This document shows, piece by piece, positions 11,169 to 21,900 of a stretch of 64,000 nt of DNA; position 1 is the stretch's first letter; each line of letters starts with the position of its first letter. Origin of the DNA: Holacanthus passer (Eukaryota; Chordata; Actinopteri; Pomacanthidae); the NCBI GenBank assembly GCA_025331565.1, contig JAFREQ010000040.1, forward strand, positions 7,627,001 to 7,691,000, in the 5' to 3' direction. Below the pieces are notes generated by a model. The model did no database searches, was not told the origin of the DNA, and saw only the letters and a program-made list of their open reading frames with translations. Made by a program: the position numbers and the translations under genes.

Positions 11169-14100
11169 ATGTCCTCAGATGAAGAGGAACCAACCAGTCC
11201 TGTTCTGCCCAAGGACTCTGATCGGGGCAGCTCTGTCTCCTCTGAGCTTCAGGTGTTTATACAAAAATACATTCACAAATTCTGTGCTTTTATGCAGTCA
11301 CATCTCAGATCTGGGGACATAGCTACATACAAACCGCATATTTCAAATGAAAACAATGGTAAAGACACCCACGATGTCTATTAGAATTGCTCATTGCATT
11401 GTAAAAAAGTTTTTTTTAAGTATGTTAAGGCAATTGAAGTTCAAGCCAAAGGTAACTCTGACAAATCTGACAAAAAATGGACATTTGCAACAGGTAGTTT
11501 GAATAGTAATTTTAACATTCAGCATAGGTTTTGCTTCCCACTAAGTCTCTCAGATGTACGTCGCTTTGGACAAAAGCATCTGCTGAATGAAATTGTAGAA
11601 TTGTAAGTGATTTAGATAATATTGTTAAACTGTGAACTTTTTAGTATACTGATTTAGTTATTTGTGTTGCTCACACTAATTGACTCACTGTAAAGCTTCT
11701 ATTAACAGGGTCTTTGCATCCCTGTGCCTCAAAATTGATGATGAATAAAATGTTATCATAACCAATAGGAACGATGGCTATAAAAATAAGACAACAGGTC
11801 TGTTTTTTACCGTTTATGGACCAACAGGATGAGTATGAGGAACTTCTACGCTATGCTGTGGTCACCCCTAAGCTTGAAAAGCTCACCAGTGCTCACTTGC
11901 AGCGACTGAGCACCTCATATCTGTCTGCAGAGGGTCGGACTTCCCACAGAAAAGATGACACAAACCCACCACGCCCAGCAGGTATCTTGGGTTCATCCTG
12001 TAAGCAAGGCACATTCATACTCACACATTTCACTAAGCATTCTGACAGAAACACAACTTGAGCCATTCCAGACACTGCCCCCATCAAATGATTAGCTGTC
12101 AAAAAGGATTTGGCATCACAACATGGAAAAATGCAGTGTGTTTTTATCAGCCTCATATTTTCAACTTGTAAACCAGTCGAGTCAAGATGCACTTGATATC
12201 AGTCTATCAGATTGTACCCCCTATTTCTTTCCACTATGAGACACGCATAAACAGTTGATCAGTCTCCCACCCAGCTGCAGCTGCAGCTGCCATTGGAGGT
12301 GTAGTGCTTTAACTGTCATGGAGTAGTGCACAGGGATGTAGAAAGCAGACGGACGATTGGTAATGTTCTCCTGGCACTCTGCCCGTACTGCTCTTTAGAG
12401 TGCAGGCTTTCTCTTCCCCCTGTAGGATTTAATTAAGATATTGACATAAATGCAGTCCTGGACAAGGAGCCATGCCCATCTTCTTCAGCATTCTCACCTT
12501 TTCTGACCTTAAACTGTCTTTTGTTTTCTGACTTTTACGTTTTATTTTTAATCTTAATTTTACTCACTTATTCCAGGTTAACATTTATTTTAGCAACATG
12601 ATCTTTTTTTCTGTTTTCCATTGTGCCTCTCTCTCTCTGACTTCCTTCCCTCGTCTCTCCTGTCTTCTTTCAGATACTGCCACGGAAGCTAAAGATGGGA
12701 GGCATTCTAGCAGGAGCTTGAGATCACAGGTCTCCCCCTTGATTGTTGAGCCCTCCACACACTCAAGAGCCTCTCATGGTAAATTGAATTAAAAATACAA
12801 AGAAATAAAATGGTTAGATCTGATTTTTTTTTTTTTATTTAATTTATCTTACTGAGATACTGCGACCATCCAGTTGCACGTTTTTCATTTTCAAGTCTTT
12901 CTGTGTTACTTTCTTTTTTCTTTTCCTTCCAGCTGAAGAGATGGCAGGTCGGCCGTCAAGCAGGGCATCAGTACTCTCAAGCGCTCACTCAGACAGGTTA
13001 CACATGGCACCTGAGAGGTCTAGGCCAAACAGCCCAGACCCCCTTGAGTCCGCTGTGACAGAGATGTTTATCTCAGAAGAGAACATAAGCAAGATGGAGA
13101 ACATTCTGGACACATGGAGCAACACCTTGAAGGTTAGTCTGCTTCCTCATACTCTCCTTCCACAATCATTCAATTTAATGGCTACCTAGAGCTGACCAAA
13201 GATTATGTCTTATGATATAATAGACGGTTAGACTACGATGGATTAAATGCATGAAATATTGAGGACAATGTACTGTACATAGGTGATGGTGAGGAAGAGA
13301 TCAGGTTTTATAAAGGGAATGTAAAGTGTTGGCCTATCAGGAAGGCTCACTGAATAGGATGACAGCTCTACTCTTCAAGGCACCAGTGACCTTTTAATTG
13401 CGTCTCTGATTTTGGAGGAGGTGAGTGCCTGGATGTGGGTGCCCTTTTCTTCTGATGTTGTACAGCTCATTCATGGAGGGCAGATGACAACCAATCATCT
13501 ACTAAGCGGTGTTGATAAAAGAGTTGAGTTTGACCTTGGAAAAGGCAGTTAAGAACCATGGATTGTAGCCATTTTAAAGCCAAATTTACCGTATACTTCT
13601 GTATCCAGGTGTTGTGGAGGCTGCATGTAGTAGCCTCTTCTAGATCCCTGAATCCTCTAAAGGTGTACATCAGAACTGTTGATCTAATCTTACACCTGTG
13701 ACTCTGTGTCTCCAGAAATTAACCCAACAAAACAAGATGAGAGATGAAATCTGTCAGGTTTATATATTTTGCAATTTCAGTCAGTGATAAAACCTCTGGT
13801 GAACATCTTTTGTCATTTAAAAACAACTGAAGATATGTCTGTATTATATCTCTATTCCCTAATTAGTCAAATGTACTCACTGAGCTCAGGAAGTGGAAGC
13901 TGGCGTTCAAGGAGCAACACAAGCTGGAGATGAGGAAAGAGAGGGAGAGATATGCAGCCCAGACAGCTGGCCTGAAGTCAGAGCTAGACAGCCTGAAGGG
14001 GCTGTTACAGACCTACGAGACCTCCAACCAGAGAAAAGATGAGGTGACTACATGTGTATTTATTTGCTTTTTCCAGTGCTGGTTGGTTGAATATTTCCAG

Positions 14101-17100
14101 TATTTTACATTGTTGTAAACTTTCTGTGTAGTACGGGGTGGGTTTAAGCTGTGTCTAAGCTATCAGCCCCATATCTCTATCTTTTGCTCACTTGCACATT
14201 CTGTCTATCGTGCTCACATTTGACATTTGAAAGAAAAAGACGAGGAACACTTTGGTCTGCTTTTTAGACTAACAAGCTTATTGTGTGACATGTCCTCCCT
14301 CAGGTAATTATGAACCTGAGCCAGGTGTTGGACAGACAGAAAGAAAAGCTTGAAAAAATGAGAACCCTCACCCACTGGAGACTTCAGCATGCTGAAGTCA
14401 AAGAAGAGGTAAACTGATGACACTGTTTCCCACAGGTTGAAAACCTATTTATGGTGGCATTTGCAATTCGGATGGGTGTCTTCATGGGCTTTTGTGTCAA
14501 TTGGACAGGCTAAATTTTATAATGCCTTTTTAATGCAAGGAACACACTTACACGGCCCTTTACACAGCATCCATGTTTGCTTTTTATTTGTCTTGTCTCG
14601 TCTCCTTTTACACTGAAAAAATGCACATAGTAGTTTAATCAACAGAGAACGCAATGTTAAATACTTCTTTGTTTCCGTGAAAAAAACCTTAAGATAGTAG
14701 TACTTTACCTGGCACAGAGGGGGGAAACCCTACTGCTACTCTGCATGAACATGATACCAAAGGTGAAGGCAGGGTAAAATATCTGTTTAGGTGGGGCGAA
14801 TCTATTTGGGTTCCCCAAATAACAGTTTGTTACAGTTACAGTTCGTGATAATGAACTTAAAAAACAATATTAAAATAATGTGTGTATGTGTGCTGGACAA
14901 GAAGATTGAATCAACATCACATGAGTATCACATGTAATGTTGTTGTCAGTTTCAATCACATAGTATGATTCATGTTTATCTATTTTTTACTTTCCTATAT
15001 GTGTATTTTTTGGGAATTGGATGTAAGTTACTGGTAGTGAATGTATCTTAACGTTAGCTAAATTACAGTCAGTGCAGTTTTAATGGTTTATGCAAATGAT
15101 CAGTCTCTGCATAAGTTACTGACCCTTACATCACTATGTCACTGCACACTGAACATGCCATTCCACATTTTTAAACAAATATCTCCTCTTTCAAAATTTA
15201 CATGCATGAAATCTTGTCAGTGCACTGATGAGCAGTCTGTTCTTTTTCATACCATACTGCATTTCAAACATAGCATAACAAGTATCAACAAATATCATTT
15301 TTGTTACATTTATAAAAAGCTGTTTTTGCCATTTCTTAAAATGGAAAATTTAGTGGATGACTCATATTTTTGTCTAAACCATGACACAAAGTGCATCACG
15401 AGAGAAAATGTACTGCACCTGCACAAGAATGAATTATGGGTGTAATTATTTCTTTGTGAATATTTTCATGGTCTTGTGGTTTCCTGCCAGGCTCATGCTG
15501 CTCAAGCAGCACGGCAGCATTACAATTTGCAGCTGAAGAAGAAGGTGTGGTTAGGCTGGCACTCTCTGGTCCAGAAACACTGGAAGGTCAAGGTGGAGCG
15601 GGCTTGCCGTACAAGGGCTGAAGAGGTCTGCACCCGCCTGTCTACAGAGTATGAGGCCAAACTGGCAGAGGTAAATAAGCGAATTAAGGACCCGCATATG
15701 AAACAGTGTGTGTGGTGATGCTGCATACTGAATACATACTTGACTCTACCTCACTGAGGTGTTTTACTACAGCACACTGGAGTCAGTAAAATATTGGCAT
15801 TGGCAGAGCTGAGTCGTGTAAAACAGTCCCAAAGCACCACTGGTTATCATGATTTATTAGTTTCTTAAATAGGTACATGACAAAGGTCTCTTCAGTGAAT
15901 TATTAGAAATACATACGTACATTTCATTAGGGGAAACTGTTATTGATGGTGTTGCAGGTGTATATTAAGAGTGCAATATAATAAAATGAACAAATGAACA
16001 GAAAATAAACAACATTAAGTGTTGTTGATAAATGACTGATTCCTTCTGTACCCTGCTACCTGTTTCCACAGCACTGTGAAGCTATAGAGAAGGCCCAGGC
16101 AGAGATTCAGAGACTACGACTAGAGCGAGAGCGCTATGAGGAATCTATGAAAAAAGCCTTCATGAGGGGCGTGTGTGCTCTCAACATGGAGGCTCTCGGC
16201 ATGTTTCACACCGCAGAGGGACGACCAGAGCAACCTCCAATTCATGATCAGCATGGTCTGTAACAAAATAACCACACAAAGCTATTTTTAGAGAATATGC
16301 ATATTTTTTAACAACTAACACATTGAAACTACATACAACAAACAAATAACAAAAGGTTAGCCTTCCCTCTGTGCTATATTGATTGAGTGTAGCTGTCAAG
16401 ACAGAAAAGACAGAAATACCACTTCTCCAATCAAGTGCAGCTGTGTGCTGTTGACAATTGTGTAGATTCATGGATGAGTGGAGTGGATGGGGTCTTTGTT
16501 CTTTTCTTGAACTCATTGACTGGCTCATCTAATGGAGTGATGAGTCAGTGGGTGAGCGCTAACTCAGGGCTACTTGGCGCTGGTTATAACCTTGATGTGA
16601 CACTGAAAGATTGGCTGAAAAAGTTCAATAGCCCTATTTATTAAATCATCTAATTACGGTTATTTAGTTGTATATAAACATTGTGAAGATTGGGTTATGG
16701 GCCTGGGACAATACAGGATATTTATGTAGGCAACATAACTGTCATAACATCATCTATCTGCTTTCTGTCTTTCTTTCTGTCTTCCAATCTTAAATGCAGT
16801 CCTTTATGTCTCTGTCCATCTGGGCTGTTAATTGCATACTTTTTTTCTGTTGGTTTGAACAAATCAATCAATGGTGGTGTTCGAGAATTGAATCCATTCT
16901 TGCTATAAAGCAACAGTGCCAACTGCTGAGCCAATGTAGTGAGTTGATTTTCTCCTCATAAACTCTCTAATTAACAAGGCATTTTTGCCAACCAGACTAA
17001 CATTAAATAAATGTGTGAAGTGATATTTAGCCTTTTTAAGTACACATACTTGATAGCAGTTATGCATAGTATATATATATAGGTACTGGCTTCTGTTACA

Positions 17101-18378
17101 TATTGAGTTCAAAAATTGTACTATTAACATATTTTCAGACAAGCAAGAGAGGATGAAGACACATTAATAATTAATTGTATAAGCAAAAGGAAATAAGATA
17201 AGATCATATATTCCTTTATTCGTCCCACAGTGGGGAAATTCACAAATATCAGATGGGTAGGCTTTTCATTCATCAAGTCATCTGGATTTCCTAATGAAAG
17301 ATTCATTTTCTAAACTCCAGTTCAACATTAAGCGTTTCTGGCTTTATTGTGTCAGAGTCTGACTCAATTAATATCTTTTTCTTCCTGTAGATCTTCTGCC
17401 TCCCCAGGATGAGCCTGGCTCTGCTACATTGGCTCAACTTCAACCATATTCCATCTCTTCCACGCGGTTCAGCCCAGTCCACTTTGACCGCCCAGACCCT
17501 TCCCACAGTGAAGTAGATGATATGGTGAGGCACTTACTAAAACAGAAGTATTTGTACAGTTGCCTTTGTAATTCCTTCTGTCTGTTTTCTTTTGCTGCTG
17601 TATGACTCGCTTCCTCTAAATCCCACTTTTCTCAGGTGGACTCCGGTGCCCCTGTGTCCAGGGCAGAAGCACTCCCTCCTACTACAGTGGTGCACAGCTC
17701 ACTCCCACTTGGGGGTACTGCGAGTTCCCACAAACAGGTTAGCATTAGACATATTGATCTATTGACTCTGATACAAGGGGCTTACGAGTAATGACAATGT
17801 CCACCTTCACAACAGCTTTTGTCATTCTATCATCAGATAAATGGTTATCAAATTGCTGACCAACAACACAAATAAAATAGTAAAGTAAAATAGTCTACAT
17901 AGTCTACACTAATTGCATCTACACATGATGCAGTAATGACTGTTGTTTCAGGTCAGTGGTCGTGTCGTCACAGCCAGCCAACAAAAATCTTCAAAGACTG
18001 TAACAGCACGCATCACTGCACGTACTGACGTTGGTAAGACTGCACGCAGCAACCTCCAGGTGATGGGTGTGGCTCCACCCATGAGCTCTGTGGTAGTTGA
18101 ACGCCATCATCCTGTTACACAGGTATGAGACAGTGTATATCACTACTGTTGAGTGTTCCTATCTATGTGTTATTATGTGTATACCTTTAGTCAAGTGAAG
18201 CTGAAAGGTAACATTTTCCTTTATTTCTCTTTCATTCTTTCAGCTCACTGTCGGTCAGGCCACAGCTGCTAAGTTTCCTCGCTCCTCCCAACAGGGTCAC
18301 AGCTCCACCGGAGGCAGAAGCTCCTCCAGAACACACACCAGCACGTGCCATGTACACTCCATCAAAGTAGTTGACTGA
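11169..18378 (+). CDS. poc5: POC5 centriolar protein, complete (12 coding exons, 576 aa)
   Basis: Centrin-binding protein needed to assemble the distal half of centrioles. Coding exons: 11169-11252, 11828-11981, 12674-12778, 12933-13132, 13867-14043, 14304-14408, 15491-15670, 16072-16255, 17391-17524, 17636-17737, 17952-18122, 18244-18378. Phases close throughout and give 576 residues; human POC5 has 575. The N-terminus MSSDEEEPTSP, the block EEYEELL-like DEYEELLRYAVVTP, the tryptophan-bearing centrin-binding repeats (about residues 182-330, with LRKWKLAF, THWRLQH and VWLGWHSLVQKHWK), the segment MKKAFMRGVCALN, and the C-terminus VHSIKVVD all match the family. Coiled-coil-forming, charged sequence fills about 180-360; the 390-500 region is Ser/Pro-rich linker. 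The start ATG is the first three bases of its exon, directly after the acceptor AG. Exon 9 uses a weak donor (ATG|gtctgt) but no other donor keeps the frame. Confidence 0.96.
11550..11612. repeat. Fragment of a teleost interspersed repeat (SINE-tail-like)
   Basis: The string around TCGCTTTGGACAAAAGCATC followed by TGCTGAATGA matches, with a few changes, a segment repeated very widely in teleost genomes (remembered form TCGCTTTGGATAAAAGCGTC). It lies in poc5 intron 2 (second intron of the transcript). Family name not assigned. Confidence 0.6.
12272..12289. repeat. Three tandem CAGCTG E-boxes
   Basis: CAGCTG occurs three times head-to-tail without spacing in a poc5 intron. It may be a short hexamer repeat or a bHLH binding cluster; sequence alone does not decide. 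Confidence 0.6.
16860..16940 (-). repeat. Degenerate tRNA-derived element (SINE-like), reverse orientation
   Basis: Read on the minus strand, the stretch resembles the common teleost motif with a tRNA-like A-box region (around TTGGCTCAGCAGTTGGCACT) followed by a GCAAGAA segment and a decayed B box (GATTCAATTC-like). It lies in the poc5 intron between exons ending 16255 and starting 17391. No intact tRNA fold is expected. Confidence 0.45.
17185..17245 (-). repeat. LINE/SINE 3' tail, copy 1 (minus orientation)
   Basis: On the minus strand: AATTTCCCCACTGTGGGACG then AATAAAGG and a short TATCTTA-type terminal repeat. Two further copies lie at about 37485-37530 and 46459-46502. The form matches 3' tails of teleost L2-type retroposons as I remember them; the clade is uncertain. 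Confidence 0.6.
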
Positions 18379-18966
18379 CCACACACACATATCTCACAAA
18401 AGTGTTGCTCACCTAGTCTAGATTTTAAATGAATGCATCTTATGCAACAATTGAAGAAATAGTCACCTTGGAATGAATTTGCCCTTGTTCTCTACATTTG
18501 AAGTGAACATTTGATTTCCATTTTCAGCTTCCTTTCATGAATGTGAAAGGTACAATTTCCTGAGCAATAGGGTTTTTCTTAGGAAAGTACTACATAGACA
18601 CAGGTGTTTAGAACAGCACATGTAAATGTTTTTAATGATGACCAGCTGGACAGTTTAGCATTGCAAAATGGACATATATTTCTATGAATGACAGTTTTGC
18701 TTTAAATTATGCACAGGTGAGGCTGTATTGAAATGTGTGAAATCACATATTTTAAATATTTGTAATTGATGTTTTCAAATGACACCGACCGTCCAATACC
18801 ACAGGTTGTTTACTTGACTAAACCAAAGCCATATGTTAATGCTCTGAGGCACGATTTTATTTTTTAAATAAATTATTTTACTGCTAACGTCCTGTACAGA
18901 TGAGTAGCTGAAAATGAAGTAAACATGGAGTTCATTATGTCAGTCCATATGTTGCAGTGTTCATTC
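18379..18966. terminator. Shared 3' region of convergent poc5 and ankdd1b with abutting poly(A) signals
   Basis: Only 588 bp separate the two stop codons. A plus-strand AATAAA at 18867-18872 can end poc5, and TTTATT at 18856-18861 is a minus-strand AATAAA that can end ankdd1b. The signals are five bases apart, so the two 3' UTRs probably meet or overlap as antisense. Confidence 0.6.
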
Positions 18967-21900
18967 TCATGAAATGCTGCAGCTCTTACTGCTGGTACTC
19001 TCTGCCTCTATCCGAATCTTATCTGTAAGACAAATTAACAATTCTGTATTAAAAGTTTGGCACATATCCCCAGGTCGCACAGCTACATGATTATGCTGTA
19101 GATTCTTCTGGATATTTGCTTGGAAAAAATTGTAAACTGAATGTACCTGCAGCTTTCCTGTTCCCTGTGAGGATGAGGCCCTGGTAGAGTTCTTTAGCAG
19201 GGCTCTTCTGAGCCAACTCCTCCCCATGGAGCCAGATCAGCAGCATCCTGTTCCCATGTTCTTTATAGCTGTGCTGACCTGTAGGCAGACACACACACAG
19301 CACTGTACAGTCAGGGAAACAATTCAAATAGTAAAAACCTGAAGATTGCCTCTGTGCATTTGATGATAAAATAGAAAAATAAAATAGCCGGTCTGTTTGA
19401 AAAAAATAAAGTTATCCAAGGATATTCTTTTCATTGTCACATTTTCCTAATAAGTTCAGGGATTTGAATCTGTATCATTTTGGCTACAAGAACCTTATGT
19501 TATAGTTGTTCAGAGAGTAGTTCAGCCAAATGCACAGTCAAAAGCCTGTCCAGTCAGTGTGAGTTGTGGCACCTGTCCACTGCTCCTCAATGGCTGCCTC
19601 TTGCTCCTTCGTGAAACCCCAGTGTTCTGCCAGTCTTTTCCAGTCTCCTGGTTTCAGGAGCTCGTACGCCAGGCGCCAGGCCATTGAACGGAGCTGCTTG
19701 GTCTCATAGCGGTGGTCCAGTTTAAACGTTAGCGGATACTCGCTGTGAACGTTCTCATTAAGCTCAGGGTTGGCCTGAAAGGGCAATTAAATCACGTCAG
19801 CAGATTGATAAAGGCCACAAGCCTCAGTGAGCACAGGAGCATGGAAAGAGATTATTGGAAAGACACACATGTTTAGCTGGAGTTAAACATTTTCAAAATC
19901 ATGAAGGGAAGTGAATCAGGCATACCGTTAATTAAATTGGTGATAAATTGCCTGTCAAATGTTTCTGGGTTGTGAGTCATATTTGACTGTGGATGCTTTA
20001 ATAGTATTAGAGGGGATTCAGCTAATCTAGATTGTGACATTAGGAAATGAATCATTTGTGATGAATGTATTTATTGATTTCAAGGCCTCAAGAATGGATT
20101 ATGGCACACATGACAACAGGAAAAGTTACAAGTATCATTTCACTCTCACCGTCCTCCAGGCATAGTATCTTTCAGCTTTGATGATCATGTCCACAATAAC
20201 CACCTCGTCTGCTCTGGCTGCCACACCCAGAGCTGTCTTACCCTGCTACTTGGAACATGTACAAGAAAATACACACATTTTCATTAGTAGAATCAAATTT
20301 ACATTACATTTATATTTTTTTTTTTTTACATTTAATGCATTTACAGCATAATTGAACATGTGGCAACTACACTGTGTTAACTGTAGAAAGTCTGAGAATT
20401 CTTACCCTGTCCTGGAGTGTCAGATCCAGCCCAGCTTTAAGAAGCATTTCCACGACTTCTATTCTGGCCAGCTCTGCAGCAAGATGCATAGCAGTCTGGG
20501 ACCTCTAACATGGGACAGGACAATATAATGCAGCAAACATTTTCTCTTTTTATTTATTTTCTTATTTATAGTTTGGCTAACATCTTATTTTATTGTGTTA
20601 CTGGGGAAATCACACCTTATCTGTGACATTAATGTTGCAGCCAGACTTCAGTAGACAATGGATGACAGGGATGTGACTGTTCTTCACTGCCAGATGGAGA
20701 GGAGCCTCTAGGTGCTGAGAGCAAAAATATCCTGTTAGACAACATGAACCGAAAAAATAAACTGTTAGGTTTTAGAGCAAATATTTAAAATTACAGTGAT
20801 CCAGGCGGAGTGTCAGCAGCACAGGTGACGTGTGTATGATCTGTGTTACCAAAAAACTTTCCTGAAAGAGTGTATTACTGCCACCTAGCTTATGTTTGCT
20901 TACCTGATTTCCAAAGTCTGTATGGGCTTTGTACTCTAAGAGGAGCTGGACTAGAGATGTGTCTCCTTTTTCTGAAACAGGATGAAGAGCGCTGCATTTG
21001 GCCTACAAGAGAGGCAAGAGAAGAAGGTTTAGCTGTAGACCTTTTAGCAGTGTAAAAAAAACATACTATTACCACATAAAGCTTGATGGTGCCCGAAAGA
21101 TTAACAACATTGAAATATTTTACAGTGAGGTATTACTAATAACAGGGCATCAGGTCAGTCATTTCAATGTTTAAGTCAGTATAGTGCCCATTTGTACCGT
21201 TGTGAGGATGTTGGGGTCACAGCCAGCCTCCAGCAGGGCCAGGACACATCCTTCCTGACCGTTGTCTGCAGCCTGGTACAGAGCTGTCTCGCCATCCTGC
21301 AACACGGAAGATCCACCGAAAACAAATATAGTACGCTAGTATGCTAGATAACCATAACAGAAGCAGAAAGTTCTTCTCATGTAGATGGCATTTTAAAATG
21401 TACTTACTTCTTTCCTCACAAAATGTAATTGTTTACAGGCTTATAACTAACTAGAATTCAGAAGTCAACCAACCTTCTTACACTGAAGAAACTACAGTAA
21501 TTTAATACCAAAAAATGTGTGACATTGGTTTATACAGATTTTTCTGTGGATTTTTTTTTCTAACAGTTTTAATTATTTAATGACAGGTAACTGTTGTCAT
21601 CATAAATCAGATGATATTCATTATCAAGTACATTTTATCAAGTATAATTTCCCAGTCAGAGCTGAAGTTCAGGCCAGAACACAGTTTACCCTGTTATATA
21701 AAACCACCAGTACATGTTTGATATCTCTTAATTAATCCAAAGTGGAGCCACCATCCAGCAGTGGATTAACCACTGAACACACACTGTCACAAACCATAGA
21801 GAGGATGTTTACACTGATTGTCTACCATATTGACTTCATCCCGAGTATCAAAGCTCTGCAGCAGCAGTTGGACGGCATCCAAGTGGTCGTTCCTGGCAGC

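Noticed and set aside
21787..21812. ankdd1b exon 7 donor CAGT|gtaaac
   Set aside because: Joining to exon 8 would create an immediate TGA stop; the 21826 donor keeps the repeat frame.
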